A DNA stretch of 64,000 nt from Thamnidium elegans (lineage: Eukaryota > Mucoromycota > Mucoromycetes > Mucorales > Mucoraceae), in the NCBI GenBank assembly GCA_025201345.1, contig JAIXMG010000003.1, positions 1 to 64,000 on the forward strand, written 5' to 3'. Position 1 is the stretch's first letter, and each line of letters opens with the position of its first letter. This document shows positions 1 through 10,624 of this stretch, piece after piece. The translations under genes and the position numbers were made by a program. The notes beneath the pieces are model-generated. The model had not been told where the DNA came from, ran no database searches, and saw nothing but the letters and a program-made list of their open reading frames with translations.

Positions 1-2
1 GT

Positions 3-590
3 ATCATTCTTTATGCTTTATCCTGTTCCTTCGCATATATCGCAGTATGGTGCGTATTTTATTTCCTGTTTAAAAAAGAGAGCAACATGATCGTGCGCTG
101 TCTTTTATATTTTGGTTGGATTTGGGCATTTGTAACCGTTGGTTTAGGTATTATTGTCGCGTTCATGCTAAGAGGAAACAATTATCTCCAATATCCTTCG
201 AGAAAAGGCAATCCTCTCTTTTTGTATGGGCTTTGCAATTGGGGTTTCATCTTGATGATTTGGTTAGCTATTGCATTCACTTACAAAAAAAATGCTTACA
301 GCAATAAAACTATGATTGCTTATGCAATACTTAATACTATTTCTGCTACGTTCTTTACAGTCTATACTTATTCTCAAGCAGCTCAAAAACTATCTGAATT
401 TGTGGCCTATTTTCTTGGTAATGCTACGGCGTATACTGCCACTACTATTGCTTCTTTATGTTGTTTAGATTGGATGACAGAAAAAATCGACGATATAGAG
501 TTGGGAAACACAAGTCCTGCTAATATAGAATGCGACAACGATTCTCAAGTCACTCTTACCGAAGACTGGATACAGCGAAGAAGCCGCTGA
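3..590 (+). CDS. C-terminal part of a multi-span membrane protein (5' end outside window)
   Basis: The reading frame is open from the left edge to a TGA at 588-590, giving 195 residues in the window. An ATG at 87 exists, but the 28 codons before it are open in the same frame and encode another hydrophobic stretch, so the true start probably lies upstream. About five membrane spans are visible: before residue 24, residues 30-57, 70-93, 103-126 and 132-152 of the visible part. The short C-terminal tail is acidic then basic and looks cytosolic. I do not recognise the family. The intronless end and clean hydrophobicity pattern make it a real gene end. Confidence 0.6.
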   Translation: MILYALSCSFAYIAVWCVFYFLFKKESNMIVRCLLYFGWIWAFVTVGLGIIVAFMLRGNNYLQYPSRKGNPLFLYGLCNWGFILMIWLAIAFTYKKNAYSNKTMIAYAILNTISATFFTVYTYSQAAQKLSEFVAYFLGNATAYTATTIASLCCLDWMTEKIDDIELGNTSPANIECDNDSQVTLTEDWIQRRSR

Positions 591-1039
591 CGATAATGCT
601 TTTACAAAAATGAAAAGAGTACCATTGACTACGCAATGTAGAATTACAAAATATTGTGACATTGTATAACTCAATTATAAAATAAAAATAGAAACTATGC
701 TAATTTTTTTTTTAAAAACAAAACGATGTATGAATATTTTTTTTTTACCGCAAAAAATGTGTAGCGTATGATTTTACAAGGTTACATATTTTTATTAAAT
801 TTTTAAAGGTATAGTAGTAGATCGTAAACTGCTATTGCTTATAATTTAGAGATTGTATTGGGCATATAGTTTTGGTTTTCAATACTTATGAACGTCACAT
901 TATTCTATATAGATTACTCACCAAAATATCAAACTAGGTTTCGTAGTTTGCATACCTATCATTGTAAGATTTATTAATACAAATATACTATCAAGCGTAT
1001 AAAGAGAGTAATCTTGTATTTTTGGTGAATTAATTACGA
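591..1039. other. Gene-free stretch
   Basis: AT-rich spacer with several A and T runs. I see no coding exon or RNA gene. It separates the membrane-protein gene from the decayed transposase. Confidence 0.5.
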
Positions 1040-2525
1040 CTGTCATCGATCTGGCAAAAAAGAAGAAAATGACTTCTGGCAAGTAACGTGAGTTGTAAAA
1101 AGCTAGTAAGAAGAGCAATCATCCTGCTCGCTTGAAGGTTACTTGCTTCAAGAGCAATCTTGATATGGTTGTCTTGGAAACAATCAAGGAGCACAACCAT
1201 TAGATCGATGGCTCTAAAGACATGAAACACTTGTCTTTGTCAAGAGAAGCAAGAGCTTATATTGAGGAGAGTCTTAACGAAGGTTATAGAAAGCATGGCA
1301 CCAAGCTTTCGATTCAAGTCTTATGTAACAGTTTTTCGGAAGCATCTAACGCCATCGTACATAGAGATCAGTCAGTACATGCTGACGAGGCTCACAAAAT
1401 TTATAAAAAAATCCAGGAAACCTTTTATAAGTATGTCAACGACCAAAAGGAGTCTTTTAAGATCAGATTGGATGAATTAGTAGCTAATGGCTATAAAACT
1501 TTTGTTGGTAATCACTACGATACTGCTTTCTCTTTCGGTTTCTCTTACCCCGGCAGCAAGTACTGTTGCTTGAAAAAGAGTCAATCTGTCTTGATGCAAT
1601 TCATTGTATTACCAACATTGATAAGAGTATATTATTTACACCATTGTGCTTCGCCACCCTTTAGTTGGAACTAATTGTCCTGTAGTATTTATGTTTACAG
1701 AAGACCGCTCTATGGTTCTTATTAAAGAGCTCTTAATGTTTCTTAGATTATTCGTTGTTTTTCAATGTATCAGAAAGATTACCATCTAAGTTAGCAGTAA
1801 TGATTATAGAACTATTCAGGTAGATTATCCCCAATCAACCGTACTATGATGTATATTCCATGTAGCAACAGCATGGATGGAAAAAATTAGACTTTTGACG
1901 AAATTGTGCAGTACAGCTCAGAACTTACAAGCTCATAAGTTAATTAACGCAAGCCTTAAGAGTATGATGTAGGAGAAGAATGCTAGTGCATTCACTAGAA
2001 AATGAGCTGAATGTTTTGTCAATAATGCTAACTTCCCTAAATTTCTTAATTAGTTCAAACACCATTACCTCGATGGCGACAAATATATTCAGTGGTATGC
2101 AGAATTTCGGCCTCAATATGGAAACAAACAACTTTGTTGAAAGTTGGCATAATCAGTCGAAGATCACGTACTTGGAAAGAAAGAGAAACGAAAGAGCGGA
2201 CCGTTTGATTTTCATCCTTGTAAACGATATTGAACCCGATTCTATTGAAAAAACCAATCGTATTCAGTTGAATGTAGGTAAAATGAATCCCGAAGAATAT
2301 GGAAGAAGAAGAAGAAGAGAGTTGGATGCGGAGGCAATTAACGAAGAATTACTGTCTTCGTTAATTGAAATATTAGAAGGCGCTGACGTTATGTATAGAG
2401 TAAAACCTTTTACAGCTAGAGGTTTTGTCTATGATATTACTGCTATCAATGAAGAAATGAAAGATTGTAGCTGTTCAGATTTTACATGGAATCATATTGT
2501 TTGTAAGTATATGTACTGGAATTAA
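1040..2525 (+). pseudogene. Decayed MULE-type (Mutator-like) transposase, relic 1
   Basis: Transposase-like peptides follow one another in the correct order but in different frames. Around 1115-1200 there is a FAR1/WRKY-GCM1-like DNA-binding piece ending in EHNH. Around 1222-1500 there is a helical segment. At about 1590-1740 comes a DDE-like core peptide (LVGTNCPVVFMFTEDRSM). Near 1850-1885 is the FHVATAWMEKIR segment. Around 2110-2160 is METNNFVESWHNQ. At about 2462-2512 lies a SWIM-like motif, CSCSDFTWNHIVCKYMY, whose last histidine is replaced by tyrosine. Stops and frameshifts separate these blocks, so no functional product is expected. Terminal inverted repeats were not found by eye. 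The order and motifs support a MULE; the subfamily is uncertain. Confidence 0.7.
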
Positions 2526-3322
2526 GGGTTATATATTGAAATAATCTCTATTGTTATATTCTGTAACCAACTCACAAATACCACCAAATAAATACTTTAA
2601 CAGCAAAATAAAATTTCCTGTTTTTATTTAAAATTTTTTAATGTCGTTCTGAAGGAGGAAAAAGACAGAAATGGAAAAATAAGAAAGTACTTTTTTTCAG
2701 CTATGAATTATCTCCTCCTACCGTTGATCCTGACAGCAAGTTGTCGAACTGGTTCCCCAGATAATAATGTAAGACTCTCTGATTACTCTAGTCTGATTTT
2801 TTTTTTTTTTCGAATAATTTTAAAGGTTTAAAAATGTGTGGGACTGGGTCTAGTTAGAGGTAAGAAAATTTAATGGCAAAAAAAAAAAGTCATTTTTGAC
2901 CTCCCTTGTCAGTCAAAAAAAAAAGAAAAAAGAAAAAAGAAAGATAATTAGAACACATAATTAGTTAGAATAGTATTACAAGACTTGGGTTTATAGTGAA
3001 AATGTTACAGGAAATATCCTGAAGATTAGATTTCAATCAGTTCGCCCATACAATGACTACATAATTCTGGAAAAAAAACACGTGAGTTTGTGAAACACCA
3101 TCTATTTTGCCCTTGTACCAACCTGCTGAATTTCTTTTAAATCTTTCTTTTAAGCTAATCAATCTTCGTTTTAAATCCTCAAAGATCAGCCTATATATAC
3201 GTATACATGTTCTAAGTAAAGATCAAATAGTTGATACGATTTTACCTTTCTTCCCTTTCATACGCATCTACAAGTATAAAAATAATCAGTATAAAGAAAG
3301 TCTCGTTTAAATCAGCTTCCAT
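2526..3322. other. Gene-poor stretch with purine/pyrimidine runs
   Basis: Contains a possible 3' remnant of the MULE element near 2650-2760 (a basic then Pro-rich reading frame) and A-rich simple sequence around 2880-2945. No convincing gene. Confidence 0.4.
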
Positions 3323-3683
3323 CTAACCCAAAGTACGATGATCTGAAAAAGTAATACTGTCCACGTCTGATAAAAAATCATGAGCAAATAATCTTTGTAA
3401 TTCACTATTTTTTTCACGTAAATGATCTATTTCATGTTGCATCAGTTCCACTTTTTCATTGGTTTTGAATAATTTTTCTTTTAGTCGGATATTTTCTTGC
3501 TCTAAACCACCTGTTAAATTCACTTTTTTGGATTGAAACTTATGCAGCTAAAAAAAAAAATCTTGATATATACATATAAAAAAGGGTCTTTTTTTTTTTA
3601 CTAGACACTTTTTCTTTTCTTCGTACCTTTTTCTTTGCTGCTATAGCTAACTTGTCCGATCGCTCATCTTGAGGTGAAAGCAT
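3323..3683 (-). CDS. Short bZIP-like protein, two exons
   Basis: Joining 3683-3627 and 3547-3323 removes a 79-nt GT-AG intron and gives 93 residues in frame. The N-terminal part has a basic-region-like segment (KLAIAAKKKLHKF), followed by a leucine-zipper heptad pattern from GGLEQENIRLKEKL to HLREKNSELQRL. This is the bZIP layout (ATF/CREB-like). The basic region is degenerate, however: the invariant Asn and Arg positions are replaced, so sequence-specific DNA binding is doubtful. It could act as a dimerisation-only partner. The chosen start is the first in-frame ATG. An AG lies just upstream, so an additional 5' exon carrying more of the protein is possible. Confidence 0.55.
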
Positions 3684-3840
3684 GTTCTATGGAAACGAAT
3701 AAGAAAATAAAAGGGGGAAAAAAAAAGAGGCATTTTTTTATGTGTAAAGTGAGGACAGAACTAAGCACACGTGATACAGATATAGTAACACAAAGGACAT
3801 TGATCAATGGGAGAAAAAAAAAAGATACATAAGTTTTTAT

Positions 3841-4335
3841 TTAACAAGTGAAGAAAAGAACACCCATCGCCAAGGCTAAGAGGCTGAGTTTTTGAATAGG
3901 TAAATTAGTAAGAGCAGCGCTGATATGGAGTATAATAGGGCTAGAGCGCATATTTAAACCAACTTGAGACTCCAATTCAGGTTTTGTTGTAACGGTCAAG
4001 TAAACAGTATCAGGAAGGCCCTTAGGTACAGTCCATTCATAAGTAGTATTTAAAAGGAATTCGAGCTTAGTACCTGCAGAGTTACCACTATCAACAGCAA
4101 CATCGGCAGCAATATCTTGTGCCAAGTCTTCAGCAGCATTATCCTTCCAAAGAGACAAATCAACCGTATAACTACCATTACCCATATTACCATACGTATA
4201 AAGAATTTGTACCTTGTCTCCTACACTGATTGTAGAATTGGCTTCAGGTGACAAGATTTTTGTACCTATTTGAGCTAAACATTGACAAAAGAATAATGCA
4301 AAAACGAATGCTTGAATAAAACGAATGGATGACAT
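3841..4335 (-). CDS. Secreted GPI-anchored Kre9/Knh1-like cell-surface protein
   Basis: Single-exon gene of 164 residues. It starts with a signal peptide (about residues 1-21, ending near CLAQ). A beta-sandwich-like domain opens with an ILSPEANSTISVGD stretch and later has TYEWTVPKGLPDTVYLTV, the pattern of the Kre9/Knh1-like (Ser-Thr-rich, membrane-anchored) N-terminal domain in fungal wall proteins. Several N-glycosylation sequons (NST, NGS, NTT) are present. The C-terminus is hydrophobic after a small-residue segment (SAALTN), as expected for GPI-anchor addition. Likely located at the plasma membrane or cell wall. Family assignment is by pattern; the exact role is unknown. Confidence 0.7.
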   Translation of the reverse strand: MSSIRFIQAFVFALFFCQCLAQIGTKILSPEANSTISVGDKVQILYTYGNMGNGSYTVDLSLWKDNAAEDLAQDIAADVAVDSGNSAGTKLEFLLNTTYEWTVPKGLPDTVYLTVTTKPELESQVGLNMRSSPIILHISAALTNLPIQKLSLLALAMGVLFFTC

Positions 4336-4665
4336 ATTAGCAATTATTTTATGTATATATATGTATATATATAAAAAAAAAAAATGAATAGAGAAGGAAA
4401 GAGTAAAGGATTTTTTTTTTCTCAGGAAAGTTTAAAGACAGTTATACTGTAACACGCTATATAACTTAATGTGGGAAAGGCATATGAATACCAAGAAGTA
4501 TATTAACTACGAATCACAAATTGAGATTTAATTTTTTCTTTTAATTTTTCTTTTTTCTTTTTTACTTACATTAATAATACACTATAATATTTATAAACGA
4601 AAAGAATTAATTCAAAGATATTATAATTATTATTTTTTGTATGTATGCATTACCTCCGTATAGTA
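4336..4665. other. Spacer holding the promoter of the GPI-protein gene
   Basis: A TATATA-rich block lies just upstream of the minus-strand start codon at 4335, together with A/T runs. No gene seen. Confidence 0.4.
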
Positions 4666-4948
4666 TTACTCGCCATCGGCGGTAGGCTGTGTAGCGCTTC
4701 TTTTAAGGAAGGCTACAGCTTTGTTGTTGAATTGCTCAGTATTGAATTGACTGGTTTTAGAAGAAAAAACAGGGAAAGTAACCCCGAAAAGAAGCATGGC
4801 AAGCCCTGATAAACCTATTGCGAGGGAGGACAACGCATCACGACCATGTGTTGCTTTTCCGGCTTTTACTGTGACGCATTCTTCATTGTAACAAACAAAC
4901 GCACCATTTAGGGACTTTTTTTTCGTTCCAGAATTGGTAATTGTAGTG
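4666..4948 (-). CDS. Orphan 3' exon of a small single-span protein (start not found)
   Basis: The minus strand is open for 93 codons to a TAA at 4666-4668. The start of this exon looks like a splice acceptor (CCTATTAG at 4956-4949). The peptide has one clear hydrophobic span (ALSSLAIGLSGLAMLLFGV) flanked by polar segments. Two cysteines lie in CYNEEC near its N-terminal side. No ATG exists in frame upstream, and no ATG at all is seen on this strand up to about 5288. The first exon is therefore unresolved: it may be very distant, or the gene is broken. I do not recognise the family. Confidence 0.35.
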
Positions 4949-5381
4949 CTAATAGGATGAAATAATTTTTTGAAACAATGTTAATCAATAGATAGTGTGG
5001 TAAAGTGTAAAAAGAGTATAATAAGATAATAGTAAGAAAAGTGAGCACCAGTTCCTGTTTTATAAGTAGAACGACTTAAGTAATAAAGTAGAATAAAAGA
5101 TTTAGGTAAAAAATACAATGGAAAGTAAGATCCAAGGGAATTCAAGTACAAAATAAAATAAAGGAATAAAGATAAAATAAAAGAGCTTGCTTTTAAAGAT
5201 CTTTTATAAAATAAGGGAAGTATAAGATTAAATTGTTTACAAAAAGTGAATTATATTTTATTAAATAAAAGTTGAAGGTATTTATATCATTTTTAGTTTT
5301 CTTAATTAGGTTTTTAAATTTATAACAACTATGGAGGTTTGATTTCTTGTGTTAGGACAACAAGGACGATCCTTGTTAACA
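4949..5381. other. Gene-free, AT-rich stretch
   Basis: Contains a TATAAAA-like block around 5056-5063 read on the minus strand, compatible with a promoter for the orphan exon. The right end abuts the truncated 3' end of the Fanzor-like relic. Nothing else supported. Confidence 0.35.
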
Positions 5382-8300
5382 TTATTTTATCAGAAAGAGG
5401 TAGTTTGTGTAACAATAAAAAATACAAGTCTGAGAGGAATTATGTTCATTTGTTATACAAACAGAACTATAAAGACTATGCTTTTTTGGCTTCCATAACC
5501 CTCCTTGTCTTGCATGACCTTTGATAGTTGATCCTATTCCGTATCCCCTATCACCGACAAACATTATCGGAATAGACTTACTGCCGGAAGTAACATAATT
5601 ACGTTCGTTTGAACAAAGTCTATCTACATATTTTCTCTTTTGTAACTCATACGTTCTTCTTCGCTTTATATGTTTTTGACTGTAGTAAAATGCTCGAAGT
5701 CTTGCACTTGCTTCTTTTCGTTTCTTGTAAAAGGTTTCAACATCATTAATGTTTCTGGAATCTGCCAATTTTTTTTCTTTACTTAATTTGTTTTCCAGAT
5801 CTTGAATTTCTCTTCCTAAAATAGTCTTCTTTTTTACTTCTTTGTAACTGCTCCCTTGCTTTTCTTTGTCCACTACAGTAATTGATATATTTTGAGTAAA
5901 TCTTAAAAGTAGTAGGTAGTTTCAAGTAAGACGAATCTTCGATGTTATTAGGCCCTAAATATTTTTATTTAATAAAAAATATCATTCTTCGAAATTTAAA
6001 CTTATCAGTTTCTTTCTGATCTAAAATGCTATATCTATTGTACAGATCTAGAGTAAACTCAAATCGTTTTAATGAAAATCTTCCAGTTTCTGTCATAGTA
6101 CAAAAGCCGTTGTCTGTTCCCGAGAAAGTAACTTCTTTCGATTCAATCAATTCTTTATCTACAGTAAGATTTTCCGTCTTATCAAGACACTTGTAATTCT
6201 TTTTATTGATAACATGTTTCTTTAATTCTAGAGATACTAGATGCGATTCTTGGTTACATGAATAAATTTTTGTCTGTATTATTGATAATGCTTCTTTTGT
6301 ATCGCCAATTTTCTTATACAACCCATTTCTAGTCTTTTTTTACTCTTCGATTTTTTGTACAAATCTTGATTGATCTTTAATCGATTATCTTTTGAGATAT
6401 TCTCCTGCGAATGTACCCATTAATTTTTTAATTGATGAATATTATAATGAGCCTTGCTATCCTTTAATTCAATGTATAGCTTTCGTAATTGGTTTCGTAA
6501 CTCTTCGGCCTTATGTCTCATGTCTTCTATTTCGATTTTCTTGTTATCAGTATACTTCTTTTTCAGGTTTTTATTAGTGCTTTCACACCCGACAAGAGAA
6601 ATCGTATTGTTAGCTACTTTTTTAATAAGAGAACATGTTATTCGTACAGTATTTACTCCCGGTAATAGCATCATGTTGTGACAAAACTTTAAATCATGCG
6701 AAGATGCAACTTCGTGAAGTTTTTTCATGTCGAAAAAAGAACTAAATATAGTATCTTTCAATTCTGTTGCTGTTTCACGACAAACTATAGAATTTCCTTC
6801 GAAGTTGTAAAGGTCCATTGGGTGTTGAAGGCTTTGCGAACTAAACATCGAAAATAAAGAGGGAGCATCGGCCTTGAAGCAATTTAAAGTACTTGGCTGA
6901 GGTGTGGGTAGTAGTGATATGCGAGACTTTTCGTATCCCGTATTGCTTGATATCATTGGCCATTAATGCAAATGGAAGTAGATACGCTACGTTATTCCAT
7001 TTCAATTTCTGGAGTATATACGGCATTATGAAGTTTGCCAGTAAACAACATACTTGGATTTCTTTTTGTGTGAATGTAAGGCGTGAGATATCAGTAAGTT
7101 CTGTAGCTGTAATTTTTTTTTCGTGATACTTAATAATAGCTTGGCGTATAGTAGATCTTAGTATAGTTAAGCGTCTTCTTGTTGTATCCGTATCCAATTC
7201 AGTTGTCAATTCATTCTCTTTTTCAATAGCTCTTTCAGCTATTTTAGGACTTAGAACCTCAAGAACTTCTAATTCTAAATTTGAAGTGTCATCATTAGGA
7301 TCATTATTAGTAGAAGGAAAATTAGTAGCGGCAGCCCTCTAAAATATAATTTAAACGTATAAATATTAACGATAGTATACAGTAATATATTTAAAATATT
7401 TACCTCACGCTTTAATACATTAGAATACGTTTCTATTCTAATATTGCATTGTGCTGCTTTATTCACCCATTTTTGCTTGTTTTCTCTGTCGCATTCTGAC
7501 TTTTTTATATACTTCTTATATTTTTTATTTTCATTTTTAAACAGGCGCCTTTTACCATTATATGATTTATTGATGATACTGATATGATTCGAGGGCGTTG
7601 TTTGGTGTTTTCTTATATTCATTTCCTTCTTTTGTTCTGCTTCTGCCTTTTTTTTTTTTAGCAAGATATAACTTGTACTTTGTTTCGCGCTGAGGAGCCA
7701 GATGAATTTTTAATAGTACATCTATTAAACGATTTAATACTTTTGTAGCTCTTTTTCCGTCCGACCACATATTTTCGAAATTTGTCATGTATGTAGATAA
7801 CGCCATTTTAATGCCATATGGGTCAGTAATAGTTACATCATTTAAATTTCTAGGCATAATCTTAAGGAATGATGCATGGAAAGGATGGCCTTTCATTGAG
7901 CCTTCTTTTATTCCTTGTGAGCCGAAGTAAGTCGAATGGATTAACTGAAGGTGCGATTTAGTGAAAAGACGACTAAATTCCCCTTCTTCTACTTTAGACA
8001 TCATACAACTATCATCCAAAGGAGGAGGTAAAAAATCATTGCTATTTTCTTCCAGTTGATAATTTACTGGAAGAATTTCTTGTATCATTGGGCCATTTCT
8101 TTGCCGAATTACGACTTCAGTACCATCTTTTACGAAAGTGGAGTTCTTCAGTAACGTTATCATCTGATATACTTGCTTGCTAAAATCAATAATATAATCT
8201 GTAGCTGAAGTCTGTTTTTCTTCCAGAGTTTTTATGAACGCTTCTTTTATGTCTTTTGGTACATCACTTCTGAGTAAACTTAAAAAATATGCACTAAAAT

Positions 8301-8904
8301 TTCTAATATCTTCGTCTTCTTCATCGTCTTCTCCGTCTTTTTTATTGTTCACTGCATCTTCTAAAGTGTTATCTAAAGATATTTCTATTTGATCAATTGA
8401 TTTAACTGGAACTATAGTTCTGGAAGAAGAAGCACCAAAAGGATCTTGTTGAAACTTACTCAGAGAGGAACTTTCAGTTTCTTTGCCCTTACCCTTCACA
8501 TCCTTTTCGTAACCAGTAGCAATTTTGTCAAAATCACTATCGACAAGATCAAACCAGCGCTGTAGGGGAGTCTTTTAAGCTCTTTTCCTTTTCAGAAATC
8601 TCTCTATTTCTGTAGCGCGAGCACCTATCCTTTGCTCTACATCCGTTATCGTCCCCCTATCCAATCTTTTCTTGTTTAAGCAGTTATTTTTTAGCTCCTC
8701 TAAATTACTTTTAGAGTCTATGCAATTCTTTATAGATTTAAAAAGGCGTTCTTGCATTTCAGTTTGAAAAGCTTCCATAGGCCCTTCTTCACTATATAAC
8801 CCCTTGGATTTCTTGCTATCATATCCGCTCTCTGACTCAGAATCGGAAACTATATTCCTAGTTCTCTTACGACCTTTCTCTCTCCAGGTAGGAACTTTGT
8901 TCAC
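5382..8904 (-). pseudogene. Broken Fanzor-like (eukaryotic TnpB homologue) gene, relic 1
   Basis: Fanzors are RNA-guided RuvC nucleases carried by eukaryotic transposons. Reading from 8904 down, an acidic/basic N-terminal part runs to an in-frame TAA at 8575-8577 and continues in the same frame to about 7660. There an A-run shifts the frame. A basic helical part (7650-7415) is followed by an intron-like gap (about 7413-7340, GTAAAT...TTTTAG) and a long helical region (7340-6900). Further shifts occur near 6890, 6420-6330 and 5950. A RuvC-I-like motif GTDNGFCTMTETG lies near 6110. A basic helix then leads to MFVGDRGYGIGS and TNEHNSSQTCIF near 5450-5420, the acidic residue plus first half of the zinc ribbon. 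The second zinc pair and the RuvC-III motif are missing: the gene is cut off at its 3' end. Assignment rests on motif order. Confidence 0.6.
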
Positions 8905-8975
8905 GTTTAAATTACTGTATTCAATATTTCGCTGTAGTTTTTTTTTTCCATTACAAAATAAAGAGATTCCTTGGA

Positions 8976-9045
8976 AAGAAAAAGAAAAAAAAAGAAGAAA
9001 AAAAAGAAGAAAAAAAAGAAGAAAAAAAAGAAGAAAAAAAGATAA
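8976..9045. repeat. Purine-rich 12-bp tandem repeat
   Basis: About four to five copies of a unit made of an A-run plus GAAG. In one frame it would read as repeated Lys-Lys-Arg-Arg, but this is simple sequence, not a gene. Confidence 0.8.
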
Positions 9046-9154
9046 AGGGGGTTTTCTGATTAATTTTCTCCACTGATATTTTCTGATACCTTCACAAGTT
9101 TAGACAAAAAAGTTTAAGTTGTCTATTAAAAGAATACAAAAGGTAGATTTTTTT

Positions 9155-9629
9155 TTAATATTTAGTGACATCGCCTTTGGCGGCTATAACTGTCCTACAT
9201 CTATCTGGTATACTTTTATATAATCTTTGAACATACTCAACACTCATTTGGTCCCAATCTGTCTTACATTCATTTATCAAAGTTTCAAGATTATAAATGG
9301 AGGACTTCTTGGCTTTTAATTTACGAATCAGCTCGCTCCATGCGTGCTTGATGGGGCTGAGGTCAGGGCTTTGGGAAGGCCAGTTCTCCACCAGGATCAA
9401 TTCGTGCGTATCTTGGTAGATATAACCATCCCCTTCAATATCGGGCAATTGAGTAAGGAAAAGGACTTAGCACTTTAGGGGAGCCATAGCTACCATGTAT
9501 AATGAATCTTGATTGATCGGACCAAATGCTTGATAAATACCAATCTATCTCGGGTAGACACTGCAGTTTCTTTTTCAAAAAATATCGGTTGATATCTTTC
9601 ATTTTCTTTCCTATAGAGCCATCGTTCAA
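9155..9629 (-). pseudogene. Tc1/mariner transposase fragment (DDE_3 C-terminal half)
   Basis: Two minus-strand pieces in different frames match the second half of a Tc1/mariner transposase. The first (9629-9435) has SSIWSDQSRFIIHGSYG, containing the second-aspartate region. The second (9448-9155) has ENWPSQSPDLSPIKHAWSEL, with the final catalytic acidic position (D or E) next to SPIKHAW changed or shifted, and ends in the typical VIAAKGDVTKY. A frameshift separates them, and the N-terminal helix-turn-helix half is absent. Both lie on the same strand as, and just upstream of, the Fanzor-like relic. Possibly both were part of one composite element; this is inference. Confidence 0.8.
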
Positions 9630-9793
9630 AGTGTTTTTTTAGTCACCTTCTTAGCATGCGTGTCTAAGAAGGCTTTGGCAAGCTTACCTCTTGGGTGAGG
9701 GTGTCTATCAATACCAAGAGCATATTGTTCATTATAAAGACTAACTAATGCATTGATGTAAGAGAGGATACATTCTTTGCCTAATTCATATTT
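9626..9793 (-). pseudogene. Fragment resembling an N-terminal piece of a tyrosine-recombinase element
   Basis: A 54-residue open stretch on the minus strand contains YINALVSLYNEQYALG followed by HPHPRGKLAKAFLDTHAKK. This resembles the N-terminal helical core-binding part of Crypton-like tyrosine recombinases that I associate with Mucorales genomes. The catalytic part (R..HxxR..Y) is not present. It ends where the Tc1 fragment begins, so one element probably cut the other. Assignment is tentative. Confidence 0.3.
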
Positions 9794-9960
9794 TTTTTTT
9801 TTTGTCTTTTTTTTTGTGCATCATACCATACTTTTTTTTATGTAATGCTAGCATTGTGATACTGATCATTATATTGTAACCTATCTATTCATGCTTCATA
9901 TGATATATCTTAAAAGAAACATTAAAAGTAAGACAACTCGGATCATATTTTTTGTCGTTT

Positions 9961-10116
9961 TTATTGACTAAACCGCGTTTCAATGGTGGGCTCCGTGTCT
10001 CCAAATATGTTAGGAGATGGAGATACACTGTCCACCACTGGCCCACTTTTATTCAGATACCGTAACATGAGTTTAATAGCCATATACGCTTTTCTTGTAT
10101 TCCCCACCGCTGACAT
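9961..10116 (-). CDS. Possible small protein, about 51 codons
   Basis: An ATG at 10116 opens a clean frame to a TAA at 9961-9963. The peptide starts with a basic helix (TRKAYMAIKLMLRYLNK) followed by a Pro/Ser-rich tail. An AT-rich GCATAAAATACA block precedes the start. The 9794-10516 interval otherwise holds only AT-rich sequence, and this ORF would be divergent from atg11. No family recognised; it may be chance. Confidence 0.3.
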   Translation of the reverse strand: MSAVGNTRKAYMAIKLMLRYLNKSGPVVDSVSPSPNIFGDTEPTIETRFSQ

Positions 10117-10516
10117 TGTATTTTATGCTTTTTGGCACTTTACTTTTTCATTCGTTTAGTTTCATACTCATCATCATGCAAAAAAACGATAGGGTTTATT
10201 TAAACCATAAACCCCTTTTTTATTGTTCAAATACACTTTATATATTATTGTAATAGCAATAAATGTTTAGGCACTAAATATATCCCCGAATATTTTACGC
10301 TGATGAATAGTTTCCATTGTTGCAAAAAGAAACGCATATAAATAAAAATATTCTGTCACTATATTCGCTTACTCTATAATTCCCTTATTAAGCAACTCAC
10401 CTGTGATCACCTATTGAACAGTCAAAGTCATTCCTTTTTTTGTTGTTATTTTTTTTTCTTCCTTTTTTTTCCCTCAATCTTTTCTTTAAAAAGATACCTA
10501 TTTTCTTTTTTATATA

Positions 10517-10589
10517 ATGAAATTATACAGAGCTGAAACCGGTGCACTTATCCACTGGGACGAAGGAAAAAATGTGGAGACGTAAGCTG

Positions 10590-10624
<35 letters not shown>

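Noticed and set aside
8804..9076. Plus-strand frame with repeated KKRR
   Set aside because: Overlaps the Fanzor relic antisense and consists of 12-bp simple repeat.
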